In this document: positions 1 through 8,896 of the stretch, in pieces | Layout: each line of letters begins with the position of its first letter | Numbering within the stretch: position 1 is the stretch's first letter | DNA from: Burkholderia diffusa | Lineage (GTDB): Bacteria; Pseudomonadota; Gammaproteobacteria; Burkholderiales; Burkholderiaceae | Direction of reading: 5' to 3' | DNA: 64,000 nucleotides | NCBI RefSeq assembly: GCF_902499115.1 | Contig: NZ_CABVPN010000021.1 | Coordinates: 80,311-144,310 of the forward strand | The notes under the pieces: generated by a model | What the model was told of the DNA's origin: nothing | What the model saw: only the letters and a program-made list of their open reading frames with translations | Database searches by the model: none | Made by a program: the position numbers and the translations under genes

Positions 1-106
1 GGTCAAGTTCTCGTCGCGCGTGCCGGTGCCGGATGCGTGATCGAATCGTTCAAGCGCCCGTTCGCGGGCATCCACCGTCGAACCTCATCCCATGGAGCGC
101 TACCGT

Positions 107-436
107 ATGAAGCATTTCATTTCTTCCGCGTCGATTGCCGCCATGATCGCCTGCGCGTTTGCATTGGCCGCGTGCGCGAATGAGCCGGTTTATCCGCTCC
201 CGCCCGATGTCGCCGGCCACGACACACAGGCCTCGCAAACGGCGCAAACAGCCCAGGCCGCGCCGCCGGTCGTCGGCGGCGATCGCGACGCGCACGGCTG
301 CATCGGCTCGGCCGGCTACGCATGGTGCGAGCGAACGCAGCAATGCGAGCGTCCGTGGGAACTCGCGAAGGCGCAAGGCTTCGCGAATTCGGCGCTGGGG
401 TACGACCAGTTCTGCCGGAGCGGTTCGTCCAAGTGA
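107..436 (+). CDS. Small putative lipoprotein, function unknown
   Basis: The protein is about 109 residues. It begins with a charged/hydrophobic signal sequence (MKHFISS... AMIACAFALAAC) that ends in the lipobox L-A-A-C, so signal peptidase II processing and membrane anchoring are likely. The mature part is Ala/Gln-rich, then carries four cysteines (around CIGSAGYAWCERTQQC) that could form disulfides. I chose ATG 107 over the in-frame ATG 92 because GGAG at 94-97 is correctly spaced before 107 and the signal peptide then starts cleanly. No family is recognised. It stands alone ahead of a long untranslated stretch. Confidence 0.6.
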   Translation: MKHFISSASIAAMIACAFALAACANEPVYPLPPDVAGHDTQASQTAQTAQAAPPVVGGDRDAHGCIGSAGYAWCERTQQCERPWELAKAQGFANSALGYDQFCRSGSSK

Positions 437-957
437 TGAAGTGATCGGAAACGGATCGCGGTGCAACGCCGCGGTCCGGATGCAGTATCGATATCGCGCG
501 CGTCGCGCCCCGTCCGTTCCCGCCATTTTTCCGGTTCCGCGCACCGTCATTCCGGAAACCCGGACACGCAAGAAACCCCACGAAAACAAGGATATTCCGC
601 GCGTGCGACACGGGAATCGAGTTCGGTTATATTACGCGCCCCTTGCCATCCCGCCCCCGCGGAACGCATGGTGCGCGGCCTCTTTCGACGCAGCCTGAAG
701 CGCCGTCCGGCGAGGCCTGCAGCACGGGCTTGCGCACGCGTGGCGCGAACGTGAAGCATGCGATTGCGTGAGCGCATGAAGCCGATCCGAAGGTGTCCTT
801 CGCAACGGCTTCGCGTGCGCAAATGCAACGGCGAACGCGGCCGGTCCGGAGTTCCGGATTCGCGGTCCGGATATCCGGATGCGCGGGCCGAGCGCGAATC
901 CGCATCGGCCGGGCGGCATGGCAAACCGATACATCCAAGTTGAAGAAGGGATCTGTT
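437..957. other. Intergenic region upstream of mqo
   Basis: This is 521 bases with no credible gene; the open frames are high-GC shadows without ribosome sites. It should hold the mqo promoter but I cannot point to convincing -35/-10 boxes. The only structure I see is a run of TCCGGA-rich sequence near 840-886, listed separately. Confidence 0.5.
842..886. repeat. 21-nt imperfect tandem duplication rich in TCCGGA
   Basis: A segment starting at 842 (CGGTCCGGA...TTCCGGAT) recurs 21 bases later at 863 with a few substitutions; both copies end in CGCGG. It lies about 70-110 bases before the mqo start, so it could be a regulator site or a simple duplication. Confidence 0.5.
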
Positions 958-2601
958 GTGATCAAAACGTTACGGGTAATACTGTCGGCGCTCGCGCTGT
1001 GCGTCGCCGCGTCGTCCGCGCACGCGGCCGATACGAAGAAGGTCGACGTCCTGCTGGTAGGCGGCGGCATCATGAGCTCGACGCTCGGCGTGTGGCTGCA
1101 CGAGCTTCAGCCCGACTGGTCGATGACGATGGTCGAACGCCTCGACGGCGTCGCGCTGGAAAGCTCGAACGGCTGGAACAACGCGGGCACCGGCCACTCG
1201 GCGCTTGCGGAGCTGAACTACACGCCGGAGAAGGCGGACGGCAGGATCGACATCTCCAAGGCCATCGAGATCAACGAGTCGTTCCAGATCTCGCGCCAGT
1301 TCTGGGCGTGGCAGGTCAAGCAGGGCGTGCTGAAGAATCCGCACTCGTTCATCAACTCGACGCCGCACATGAGCTTCGTGTGGGGCGACGACAACGTCCG
1401 CTTCCTGAAGAAGCGCTACGACGCGCTGCAGGCGAGCCCGCTGTTCCGCGGCATGCAGTATTCGGAAGACTACGACCAGATCAAGCAGTGGGTGCCGCTG
1501 ATGATGGAAGGCCGCGACCGCAAGCAGAAGGTCGCCGCGACGTGGACGCCGATCGGCACCGACGTGAACTTCGGCGAGATCACGCGCCAGTTCGTCGGCT
1601 ACCTGAAGACGCAGCCGAACTTCACGCTGTCGCTGTCGAGCGAAGTGCGCGAGATCACGCGCAACGCCGACGGCACGTGGCACGTGTCGTGGGTGAAGCT
1701 GCATTCGGATGAACCGCCGCAGGCCGTCGACGCGAAGTTCGTGTTCATCGGCGCGGGCGGCGGTGCGCTGCACCTGCTGCAGGCGTCGGGCATCCCCGAG
1801 GCGAAGGACTACGGCGCGTTCCCGGTCGGCGGCTCGTTCCTCGTGACCGACAACCCCGAGGTCGTGAAGCGCCACCTCGCGAAGGCGTACGGCAAGGCGT
1901 CGGTCGGCTCGCCGCCGATGTCGGTGCCGCACCTCGACACGCGCATCATCGACGGCAAGAAGATCATCCTGTTCGGGCCGTTCGCGACGTTCTCGACCAA
2001 GTTCCTGAAGAACGGCTCGTACTTCGACCTCGCGAAGAGCACCAACCTGCACAACGTCGCGCCGATGATGCGCGTGGGCGTCGACGAATTCCCGCTCGTC
2101 CAGTACCTCGCGGGCCAGTTGATGCTGTCCGACGACGACCGCTTCAACGCGCTGAAGGAATATTTCCCGGACGCGAAGAAGGAAGACTGGCGCCTGTGGC
2201 AGGCCGGCCAGCGCGTGCAGATCATCAAGCGCGACCCGAAGAAGGGCGGCGTGCTGAAGCTCGGCACCGAGATCGTCAGCTCGCAGGACGGCAGCATCGC
2301 GGGCCTGCTCGGCGCATCGCCGGGCGCATCGACGGCCGCGCCGATCATGCTGAACCTGATGCAGAAGGTGTTCAAGGACAAGGTCGCGACGCCCGAATGG
2401 CAGCAGAAGATTCGCCAGATCGTGCCGAGCTACGGCACCAAGCTGAACGACAGCCCGGCGAAGGTCGTCGAGGAATGGACGTACACGAGCGACGTGCTGC
2501 AGCTCTCGCCGCCGCCGAAGATCGACCTGACGGCGCCGTCGCAGGCGACGGGCGCCGCCCCGGCGCGCCCCGCAAAGGCGTCGGCCGACATGGCGCTGTA
2601 A
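958..2601 (+). CDS. mqo: Malate:quinone oxidoreductase
   Basis: FAD-dependent, membrane-associated oxidation of malate to oxaloacetate with electron transfer to quinone, an alternative to NAD-linked malate dehydrogenase in the TCA cycle. The product is about 547 residues. GTG 958 is chosen because AAGAAGG lies just upstream and because it gives a clean signal-like N terminus ([14 protein letters not shown]) before the FAD dinucleotide fold ([16 protein letters not shown]). Family-typical stretches include [28 protein letters not shown] and the C-terminal [16 protein letters not shown]. The N-terminal export signal is common in Burkholderia-type Mqo. The gene is monocistronic: a strong terminator follows. 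Confidence 0.95.
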   Translation: MIKTLRVILSALALCVAASSAHAADTKKVDVLLVGGGIMSSTLGVWLHELQPDWSMTMVERLDGVALESSNGWNNAGTGHSALAELNYTPEKADGRIDISKAIEINESFQISRQFWAWQVKQGVLKNPHSFINSTPHMSFVWGDDNVRFLKKRYDALQASPLFRGMQYSEDYDQIKQWVPLMMEGRDRKQKVAATWTPIGTDVNFGEITRQFVGYLKTQPNFTLSLSSEVREITRNADGTWHVSWVKLHSDEPPQAVDAKFVFIGAGGGALHLLQASGIPEAKDYGAFPVGGSFLVTDNPEVVKRHLAKAYGKASVGSPPMSVPHLDTRIIDGKKIILFGPFATFSTKFLKNGSYFDLAKSTNLHNVAPMMRVGVDEFPLVQYLAGQLMLSDDDRFNALKEYFPDAKKEDWRLWQAGQRVQIIKRDPKKGGVLKLGTEIVSSQDGSIAGLLGASPGASTAAPIMLNLMQKVFKDKVATPEWQQKIRQIVPSYGTKLNDSPAKVVEEWTYTSDVLQLSPPPKIDLTAPSQATGAAPARPAKASADMAL

Positions 2602-2651
2602 CGCGTCCGGGTGCCGCGCGGCACCGCGGAGCACCGTTGCGCCGCACGACA

Positions 2652-2678
2652 CGGCCGCCCTCCGGGGCGGCCGTTTTT
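2652..2678 (+). terminator. Rho-independent terminator after mqo
   Basis: A perfect 9-bp stem, CGGCCGCCC at 2652-2660 and GGGCGGCCG at 2665-2673, with a TCCG tetraloop, is followed by TTTTT (2674-2678). Confidence 0.92.
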
Positions 2679-2746
2679 CGTCATGGCGGCGATCGGGGCC
2701 TGTTTTCCGGAAACAACGGGCGCTGAATGCGCGCTGTCCTTGCAGG

Positions 2747-2858
2747 CATCGCCCGCAGCCGGTCGCCCGCAGCCGGTCGTCCGCAGCCGGTCGCCCGCAG
2801 CCGGTCGCCCGCAACCGGTCGTCCGCAACCGGCCTCTCGCAGCCGATCGTCCGCATTC
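2747..2858. repeat. 14-nt tandem repeat, about eight copies
   Basis: Unit GGTCGCCCGCAGCC and variants (C/T at position 6, G/A at position 12) is repeated head to tail from 2761 to 2830, with a degenerate copy before it and two after. As 14 is not a multiple of three, it is not a coding repeat. It lies between the mqo terminator and the next gene. Confidence 0.88.
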
Positions 2859-3037
2859 GCCTCCTCGCTTCCGCTAGAATTGCGGCACGCGCGACCCCGT
2901 CGCCGCCCGATCCATCATCCGCATCGACGCAATCTAAGCGACGCCCGATGCGGCCCGCGCCCGAGCCGCGCGAGCGCCGCACGCCGTTGCCGCGCCCGCC
3001 GGGCGCCACATCAACCGAATTCAGTTGGAGAAAGACC

Positions 3038-3235
3038 TTGTTTACCTGCCGAAACCAGAGCTGCGGCACGCAGTGGGAACAGTCCGACGTCGTCATCAAG
3101 GACGAAGGCCAGGGGCTGCTGTTCCGCTGCCCGCTGTGCGGCGCGCGCAACTACCTCGAACGTTTCGAAGATGACGAAGGCAACGTCGTCTACGAACAGA
3201 TGGAAGGCCGCCCCTACCTCGGAGACGTGGAATGA
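3038..3235 (+). CDS. Small zinc-ribbon protein, conserved hypothetical
   Basis: The product is 65 residues with two cysteine pairs, CRNQSC near residue 4-9 and CPLC near 32-35, consistent with a treble-clef or ribbon zinc site. The acidic C terminus ends in GRPYLGDVE. I take TTG 3038 as start because GGAGAA (3027-3032) sits ahead of it and the conserved part begins there; an in-frame ATG at 2948 would add a low-complexity Pro/Arg segment. It overlaps dbpA by 4 bases (ATGA), so the two are translationally coupled and may share a role in RNA handling; that role is inference. Confidence 0.75.
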   Translation: MFTCRNQSCGTQWEQSDVVIKDEGQGLLFRCPLCGARNYLERFEDDEGNVVYEQMEGRPYLGDVE

Positions 3236-4629
3236 CCCAGCCGACCGCCACGCCGTTCAGCGCACTGCCGCTGACGCCCGCCTCGCTCGCGAACCTCGCG
3301 CAGCTCGGCTATGTCGACATGACGCCGATCCAGGCCGCGAGCCTGCCGATCGCGCTGGCCGGCCAGGACCTCATCGCGCAGGCGAAGACGGGCAGCGGCA
3401 AGACCGCCGCGTTCTCGCTCGCGCTGCTGGCGCGCCTCGACGCGCGCCGCTTCGACGTGCAGGCGATGATCCTGTGCCCGACGCGCGAGCTCGCCGACCA
3501 GGTCGCGCAGGAAGTGCGCCGCCTCGCGCGCGCCGAAGAAAACGTGAAGGTGCTGACGCTGTGCGGCGGCACGCCGATGCGGCCGCAGGCGCAGAGCCTC
3601 GAGCATGGCGCGCATATCGTCGTCGGCACGCCGGGCCGCATCATGGATCACCTCGACCGCGGCAACCTGAAGCTCGACGCGCTGAACACGCTCGTGCTCG
3701 ACGAAGCCGACCGGATGCTCGACATGGGCTTCTTCGACGACATCGCGAAGGTCGCGCGGATGTGCCCGACGACGCGCCAGACGCTGCTGTTCTCGGCGAC
3801 CTATCCGGACGGCATCGCGAAGCTGAGCCAGCAGTTCCTGCGCAATCCGAAGGAAGTGAAGCTCGCCGAGCGCCACGACGACAGCAAGATCCGCCAGCGC
3901 TTCTATGAGGTGACCGAGAACGAGCGGCTGCACGCGGTCGGCCAGTTGCTGAACCACTACCGGCCCGTGAGCACGATCGCGTTCTGCAACACCAAGCAGC
4001 AATGCCGCGACCTGCTCGACGTGCTGCACGCACAGGGCTTCCACGCGCTCGCGCTGCACGGCGAGCTCGAACAGCGCGAACGCGACCAGGTGCTGATCCA
4101 GTTCGCGAACCGCAGCTGCTCGGTGCTGGTCGCGACCGACGTCGCCGCGCGCGGGCTCGACATCGCGCAGCTGGAGGCGGTGATCAACGTCGACGTGACG
4201 CCCGACCCCGAAGTGCACGTGCACCGCATCGGCCGCACCGGCCGCGCGGACCAGGCAGGCTGGGCGCTGAGCCTCGCCAGCATGGACGAGATGGGGCGCG
4301 TCGGCGCGATCGAGCAGGCGCAGAAGCGCGAAGTCGAATGGTATCCGCTCGCGGAACTGAAGCCGGCCGGCAACGACACGCTGCTGCCGCCGATGGAAAC
4401 GCTGCAGATCCTCGGCGGCCGCAAGGACAAGATCCGGCCGGGCGACGTGCTCGGCGCGCTGACCGGCGACGCGGGGTTCGACGGCAAGCAGATCGGCAAG
4501 ATCAACGTGACCGAGTTCTCGACCTACGTCGCGATCGAGCGTGGCGTCGCGCACGACGCGCTGCGCAAGCTCAATGCGGGAAAGATCAAGGGCAAGCGCG
4601 TCAAGGTCCGGTTGATGGACGAGGAATGA
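3232..4629 (+). CDS. dbpA: ATP-dependent RNA helicase DbpA (DEAD-box)
   Basis: A 465-residue DEAD-box helicase. Motifs in order: Q motif (PIQAASLPIAL), motif I AKTGSGKT, Ia PTRELA, TPGR, motif II DEAD, motif III SAT, motif V ATDVAARGLD, motif VI HRIGRTGR. The last ~70 residues (IRPGDVLGALTGD... VKVRLMDEE) form the DbpA-type RNA-binding domain that in E. coli targets helix 92 of 23S rRNA during 50S assembly. This domain distinguishes it from RhlE/SrmB paralogues. Confidence 0.93.
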   Translation: MTQPTATPFSALPLTPASLANLAQLGYVDMTPIQAASLPIALAGQDLIAQAKTGSGKTAAFSLALLARLDARRFDVQAMILCPTRELADQVAQEVRRLARAEENVKVLTLCGGTPMRPQAQSLEHGAHIVVGTPGRIMDHLDRGNLKLDALNTLVLDEADRMLDMGFFDDIAKVARMCPTTRQTLLFSATYPDGIAKLSQQFLRNPKEVKLAERHDDSKIRQRFYEVTENERLHAVGQLLNHYRPVSTIAFCNTKQQCRDLLDVLHAQGFHALALHGELEQRERDQVLIQFANRSCSVLVATDVAARGLDIAQLEAVINVDVTPDPEVHVHRIGRTGRADQAGWALSLASMDEMGRVGAIEQAQKREVEWYPLAELKPAGNDTLLPPMETLQILGGRKDKIRPGDVLGALTGDAGFDGKQIGKINVTEFSTYVAIERGVAHDALRKLNAGKIKGKRVKVRLMDEE

Positions 4630-4658
4630 CGGCGTGATGCCGGCGCGGGCCGCAACGC

Positions 4659-4985
4659 TTACGCGGCGCGCCCGCCCAGCATCGCCAGATACTGCTGTAC
4701 CGCTCCCCATTCCCCGCCGATCCGGCAGAGCACGACAAGTTCGGCGCCCGGCACGTTGCCCGCGAGTTTCCGGTATGCGATGTTCGGCGCCGCGATCCGG
4801 CTGAGCGGCGCCGGCACCAGCGCCACGCCGAGGCCGGCCCCCGCCAGCGCCAGCGCCAGCACGAACAGCGTGCTGCTCACCTTGTGCACGATGCGCGGCG
4901 CCCGGCCGAGCACCCGCCGCAGGATCGCCAGCTGCCCTTCGTCGTCACCGTCCGCCGCATAGAAAATGAACGGTTCGTCCGCCAA
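4659..4985 (-). pseudogene. Truncated LysR-type regulator (C-terminal fragment)
   Basis: The minus-strand frame up to 5075 encodes about 105 residues that look like the second half of a LysR effector-binding domain (EPFIFYAADGDDEGQL... VSSTLFVLALALAGAGLGVALVP). The DNA-binding HTH and first half are missing. Homology appears to stop near 4985, where the promoter region of the toluene monooxygenase island begins. I read this as a gene cut by insertion or deletion at the island's left edge. No matching N-terminal half is found elsewhere in the window. Confidence 0.7.
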
Positions 4986-5127
4986 CGCTGCTTCGCGAGC
5001 GGCTGCCGGTCGCGCCCCCTTCCCGGCTCGGTTGCGTGCCGTCCGCCGCGCCAGCTTCGTATCGAAAACAGCCACGTCGGGCCTCGAAGCGAGCGCGCAT
5101 CGCCGACTGTCGACGCACGAATATCGA

Positions 5128-5139
5128 GATTTTTATCAA
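5128..5139 (-). promoter_or_regulatory. Possible distal activator half-site for tbuA1 promoter
   Basis: On the minus strand this reads TTGATAAAAATC, resembling the TTGA..AAATC half of XylR/TbuT-type upstream activating sequences. It lies about 180 bases upstream of the -24 box. Confidence 0.4.
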
Positions 5140-5177
5140 AAGATCAGCAGGGTTCGTCGCGCGCAGGCCGGACTCGC

Positions 5178-5193
5178 TTGACCAAATCATCAA
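5178..5193 (+). promoter_or_regulatory. Upstream activating sequence for TbuT-type activator
   Basis: TTGACCAAATCATCAA is a TTGA-N8-TCAA palindrome, followed by ATCGG. It is 124 bases upstream of the -24 box, a normal distance for an enhancer bound by XylR/DmpR-family activators. Almost the same sequence (TTGACGAAATGATCAA) precedes the tom operon at 26531. Confidence 0.72.
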
Positions 5194-5316
5194 ATCGGCC
5201 TGATTCCAGGTTGCTTGTGCGTCGCACCATACCAAATACCTGCCGCGCCCTTCATACCGCCAAACCAGGAATGTCGGGATTTTTGCAGCGCACACATTCC
5301 GGTTGCAGCCCGTTCC

Positions 5317-5332
5317 TGGCACTGCCCTTGCT
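5317..5332 (+). promoter_or_regulatory. Sigma-54 (-24/-12) promoter of the tbu operon
   Basis: TGGCAC-N5-TTGCT, with GG at 5318-5319 and GC at 5330-5331, exactly ten bases apart: a consensus RpoN promoter. Transcription would begin near 5343-5345, leaving a ~70-base leader before tbuA1. A sigma-54 promoter agrees with the XylR-type regulator at the end of the same operon. Confidence 0.88.
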
Positions 5333-5415
5333 CAGTCATTCACACCGGCCCCTTGCGCGACACCCTCCGTGCGCAGACAACCGGTTCGAACGATCCCAAT
5401 CAAGGAGACATGACC

Positions 5416-6921
5416 ATGGCGTTACTGGAACGGTCGGCGTGGTACGACATTGCCCGCTCGACGAACTGGACCCCCCGATATGTTACGGAGTCCGACCTTT
5501 TCCCCGAGATCATGACTGGCGCGCAAGGCATTCCGATGGAAACGTGGGAAGCCTACGACGAGCCGTACAAGACTTCCTATTCCGAATACGTCCGCATTCA
5601 GCGCGAAAAGGATGCCGGCGCCTATTCCGTGAAGGCCGCGCTGGAGCGCAGCCGCATGTTCGAGGAGGCCGATCCCGGCTGGCTGTCGATCCTGAAGTCG
5701 CACTACGGCGCCATCGCGCTCGGCGAATACGCCGCCATGAGCGCGGAAGCGCGCATGGCCCGCTTCGGCCGCGCCCCCGGCATGCGCAACATGGCGACGT
5801 TCGGCATGCTGGACGAAAACCGCCACGGGCAACTGCAGCTGTATTTCCCGCACGATTACTGCCACAAGGACCGTCAGTTCGACTGGGCCCACAAGGCCTA
5901 CCACACGAACGAGTGGGGTGCGATCGCCGCGCGCAGCACGTTCGACGACCTGTTCATGTCGCGCAGTGCGCTCGAGATCGCCGTGATGCTGACGTTCGCG
6001 TTCGAAACCGGCTTCACCAACATGCAGTTCCTGGGCCTCGCCGCGGACGCCGCCGAAGCCGGCGATTTCACGTTCGCGAGCCTGATCTCGAGCATCCAGA
6101 CCGACGAATCGCGCCATGCGCAGATCGGCGGCCCCGCGCTGCAGATCCTGATCGCGAACGGCCGCAAGGAAGAGGCGCAGAAGCTCGTCGACGTCGCCAT
6201 CGCCCGCGCATGGCGTCTCTTCTGCCTGCTGACCGGCACCTCGATGGACTACGCGACGCCGCTGCATCACCGCAAGCAATCGTTCAAGGAGTTCATGCGC
6301 GAGTGGATCGTCGGCCAGTTCGAACGCACGCTGATCGATCTCGGCCTCGACCTGCCGTGGTACTGGGATCAGATGATCAACGAGTTCGACTACCAGCATC
6401 ACGCGTACCAGATGGGCATCTGGTTCTGGCGGCCGACCATCTGGTGGAACCCCGCCGCCGGCATGACGCCGGATTGCCGCGACTGGCTCGAAGAGAAGTA
6501 TCCCGGCTGGAACGACACGTTCGGCAAGGCCTGGGACGTCATCATCGACAACCTGGTCGCGGGCCGGACGCACCTGACGATGCCGGAAACCCTGCCGATC
6601 GTCTGCAACATGAGCCAGTTGCCGATCTGCGCGATTCCCGGCAACGGCTGGAACGTGAAGGACTACCCGCTCGACTACAACGGCCGCACCTATCACTTCA
6701 ACTCCGAAATCGACCGCTGGGTCTTCCAGCAGGATCCGCTGCGCTATCGCGATCACATGACGCTCGTCGATCGCTTCCTCGCCGGGCATATCCAGCCGCC
6801 CGACCTGATGGGCGCGCTCAAGTACATGAGCCTCGCCCCCGGCGAGAGCGGCGACGACGCACATCGGTACGCGTGGGTCGAGGCCTACCGCAATCGCGGC
6901 AATCAACAGAAAGCCGCGTAA
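5416..6921 (+). CDS. tbuA1: Toluene monooxygenase hydroxylase, alpha subunit (TbuA1/TmoA)
   Basis: Large catalytic subunit (501 residues) of a soluble four-component di-iron monooxygenase that hydroxylates the toluene or benzene ring. By my count the di-iron ligands are E104, E134, H137, E197, E231 and H234 (motifs DENRH and DESRH), identical in number to the toluene-4-monooxygenase family, with T201 in FETGFTNMQF. The pocket positions I100, G103 and A107 are the para-type residues. The start is ATG 5416, not 5410, since AGGAG (5403-5407) is eight bases before it. It is the first gene of the A1-U-B-V-A2-C operon. Para/meta regiospecificity is inferred, not shown. Confidence 0.95.
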   Translation: MALLERSAWYDIARSTNWTPRYVTESDLFPEIMTGAQGIPMETWEAYDEPYKTSYSEYVRIQREKDAGAYSVKAALERSRMFEEADPGWLSILKSHYGAIALGEYAAMSAEARMARFGRAPGMRNMATFGMLDENRHGQLQLYFPHDYCHKDRQFDWAHKAYHTNEWGAIAARSTFDDLFMSRSALEIAVMLTFAFETGFTNMQFLGLAADAAEAGDFTFASLISSIQTDESRHAQIGGPALQILIANGRKEEAQKLVDVAIARAWRLFCLLTGTSMDYATPLHHRKQSFKEFMREWIVGQFERTLIDLGLDLPWYWDQMINEFDYQHHAYQMGIWFWRPTIWWNPAAGMTPDCRDWLEEKYPGWNDTFGKAWDVIIDNLVAGRTHLTMPETLPIVCNMSQLPICAIPGNGWNVKDYPLDYNGRTYHFNSEIDRWVFQQDPLRYRDHMTLVDRFLAGHIQPPDLMGALKYMSLAPGESGDDAHRYAWVEAYRNRGNQQKAA

Positions 6922-6945
6922 GACGGCCGATCAATGGAGGACGAC

Positions 6946-7206
6946 ATGGCACTTTTTCCCGTGATTTCCAATTTCCAGTACGACTTCCTGCTGCAACTCG
7001 TGGCGGTCGATACCGACAACACCATGGACGAGGTCGCGGCCGCGGCCGCGCATCACTCGGTCGGCCGGCGCGTCGCGCCGCGGCCGGACAAGGTCGTGAG
7101 GGTGCGGCGCCAGGGCAGCGAGACGTTCTTCCCGCGCGACGCGCGGCTCGGCGAGACGGACATCCGGCCGATGGAAGCGCTCGAGTTTATTTTCTGCGAC
7201 GCGTGA
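6946..7206 (+). CDS. tbuU: Toluene monooxygenase hydroxylase, gamma subunit (TbuU/TmoB)
   Basis: 86-residue small subunit of the (alpha-beta-gamma)2 hydroxylase. It opens MALFPVISNFQYDFLLQL and contains the family stretch HHSVGRRVAPRP... FPRD. ATG 6946 is preferred over ATG 6934 because GGAGG (6938-6942 region) precedes it. Its function is structural, supporting assembly of the hydroxylase. It lies 24 bases after tbuA1 and 7 bases before tbuB. Confidence 0.9.
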   Translation: MALFPVISNFQYDFLLQLVAVDTDNTMDEVAAAAAHHSVGRRVAPRPDKVVRVRRQGSETFFPRDARLGETDIRPMEALEFIFCDA

Positions 7207-7213
7207 GGCCGAC

Positions 7214-7549
7214 ATGACATTTCACAAAGCATGCACGCTCGACGAGCTGTGGGAAGGCGACATGACCGAAGTCGAGGTCGAAGGGCACGTGATCGTGCTG
7301 GTCCGCCCCGAAGGGGGCGAGCCGCGCGCGTTCCAGGGCATCTGTCCGCACCAGGACATTCCGCTCGCGGAAGGCAAGTTCGACGGCCGCGTGCTGATGT
7401 GCCGCGCACATCAATGGACCTTCGATGCGAATACGGGCAAGGGCATCAATCCCGGCGACTGCCGGCTCGCGGAATATGCCGTGAAACTCGACGGGGACGA
7501 CATCCTCGTTGCCGTGGAGGGCGTCGAACCGCTCTTCGCCCATTCCTGA
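7214..7549 (+). CDS. tbuB: Toluene monooxygenase Rieske ferredoxin (TbuB/TmoC)
   Basis: 111-residue Rieske [2Fe-2S] protein that carries electrons from the reductase to the di-iron hydroxylase. The cluster ligands are visible as CPH (C44, H46) and CRAH (C63, H66), the C-x-H...C-x2-H pattern. Length equals that of TmoC-type ferredoxins (about 112). It lies in the middle of the operon, between the gamma and effector genes, as in Ralstonia pickettii PKO1 tbu. Confidence 0.93.
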   Translation: MTFHKACTLDELWEGDMTEVEVEGHVIVLVRPEGGEPRAFQGICPHQDIPLAEGKFDGRVLMCRAHQWTFDANTGKGINPGDCRLAEYAVKLDGDDILVAVEGVEPLFAHS

Positions 7550-7567
7550 CCTGACGTAGGACACACC

Positions 7568-7882
7568 ATGAGTCACGACAACACGGCGGACGCCTATCGC
7601 AACAACCGCGTCGGCCCCATCCTGCGCGCGAGCAGCATCACGGCCGGCGTCATCGAAGCCGCCCAGGAAGACAACCCGGACAAGGAGATCCGCATCGACG
7701 ACAAGCTCGCCTACGTGCGCATCGACACCGACGGCGAACTGGTCCTGCGCCGCGCGACCCTGGAGGCCGCGCTCGGCCGGCCATTCAAGATGTCGGAACT
7801 GGAAATCAACCTCAGCTCGTTCGCGGGCCGCATCGAGACGACGGACGACTACGTCCGCTTCTATTACGAAAAGACGCTCTGA
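7568..7882 (+). CDS. tbuV: Toluene monooxygenase effector protein (TbuV/TmoD)
   Basis: 104-residue cofactor-less coupling protein of the MmoB/TmoD/DmpM family. It binds the hydroxylase, gates substrate and oxygen access and tunes regiospecificity. Recognisable segments are NNRVGPILRASSITAGVIEA, DKLAYVRID and FKMSELEINLSSFAGRI. It has no cysteine cluster or cofactor motif, as expected. It lies 18 bases after tbuB and 12 before tbuA2. Confidence 0.92.
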   Translation: MSHDNTADAYRNNRVGPILRASSITAGVIEAAQEDNPDKEIRIDDKLAYVRIDTDGELVLRRATLEAALGRPFKMSELEINLSSFAGRIETTDDYVRFYYEKTL

Positions 7883-7894
7883 CCGGAGACCAGC

Positions 7895-8881
7895 ATGACG
7901 CAACCCGAAATCCTGAAGCCGCTCAAGACGTGGAGCCATCTGGCCGCGCGGCGGCGCAAGCCGAGCGAATACGAGATCGTCTCGACCAACCTCCATTACA
8001 CGACCGACAACCCCGACGCGCCGTTCGAACTGGACCCCAACTTCGGGATGGCGCAGTGGTTCAAGCGATACCGCAACGCGTCGCCGCTGCAACACGCCGA
8101 CTGGAACGCGTTCCGCGATCCCGACGAGCTGGTCTATCGCACCTACAACATGCTGCAGGACGGCCAGGAGACATACGTCTTCGGTCTGCTCGACCAGTTC
8201 TCGTCGCGCGGCCATGACACGATGCTCGGGCGCGACTGGGCGGAACACCTCGCGCATCTGTATACCCCCGCGCGCTACCTGTTCCACGCGCTGCAGATGG
8301 GCTCCGCCTATCTGACGCAGCTCGCGCCCGCGTCGACGATCTCCAACTGCGCCGCCTACCAGACGGCCGACTCCCTGCGCTGGCTCACGCATACCGCGTA
8401 TCGGACCAGGGAGCTGTCGCAGGCCTTTCCCGATCTCGGCTTCGCGAGCGACGAACGTCGCATCTGGGAACAGAGCCCCGCATGGCAGGGCTGGCGGCGG
8501 CTCGTCGAGGAAGCGCTCGTCGCATGGGACTGGGCCGAGAGCTTCGTCGCACTGAACCTGGTCGCACGGCCCGCCATCGACGAGACCGTGCTGCGCACGC
8601 TCGGCCAGACCGCCCGCCACAACGGCGATACGCTGCTCGGCCTGCTGACCGATGCACAACTGGCCGACGCGCAACGGCATCGCCGCTGGGCAGGCGAGCT
8701 CGTGCGCATGGCGCTGGAACAGGACGGCAACCGCGCGGTGCTCGCTGCCTGGATCGACAAGTGGGCGCCGCTCGCGGATGCCGCCATCGACGCGTATTGC
8801 GATGCACTGCCCGACGCGCAGGATGCGGCAGCGCGTGCGCGCGCGGCGGTCGGCGAATTCCGGCGCGGCATCGGCCTGTGA
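7895..8881 (+). CDS. tbuA2: Toluene monooxygenase hydroxylase, beta subunit (TbuA2/TmoE)
   Basis: 328-residue non-catalytic beta subunit, a ferritin-like helical protein lacking the EXXH iron ligands of the alpha subunit. The N-terminal LKTWSHLAARRRKPSEYEIV and the segment FGMAQWFKRYRNASPLQHADW are typical of TmoE/TouE. It pairs with the alpha subunit to form the hydroxylase dimer core. A strong hairpin separates it from the reductase gene downstream. Confidence 0.92.
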   Translation: MTQPEILKPLKTWSHLAARRRKPSEYEIVSTNLHYTTDNPDAPFELDPNFGMAQWFKRYRNASPLQHADWNAFRDPDELVYRTYNMLQDGQETYVFGLLDQFSSRGHDTMLGRDWAEHLAHLYTPARYLFHALQMGSAYLTQLAPASTISNCAAYQTADSLRWLTHTAYRTRELSQAFPDLGFASDERRIWEQSPAWQGWRRLVEEALVAWDWAESFVALNLVARPAIDETVLRTLGQTARHNGDTLLGLLTDAQLADAQRHRRWAGELVRMALEQDGNRAVLAAWIDKWAPLADAAIDAYCDALPDAQDAAARARAAVGEFRRGIGL

Positions 8882-8896
8882 CCGCTGGATGAACCC

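Noticed and set aside
2747..2858. Tandem repeat considered as a CRISPR array
   Set aside because: Units are 14 bases, contiguous, with no unique spacers and no cas genes in the window.
970..3150. 726-codon minus-strand open frame across mqo
   Set aside because: It is antisense to a clear malate:quinone oxidoreductase, Arg/Ala-rich with no family features; open antisense frames are expected at this GC content.
2727..3908. Plus-strand 393-codon frame over the 14-nt repeat and dbpA
   Set aside because: Its Arg/Ser/Pro repeats come from the non-coding tandem repeat, then it runs out of frame through dbpA.
5076..5415. Upstream in-frame extension of tbuA1 (from 5215)
   Set aside because: It runs through the sigma-54 promoter and leader; the family length and ribosome site fix the start at 5416.
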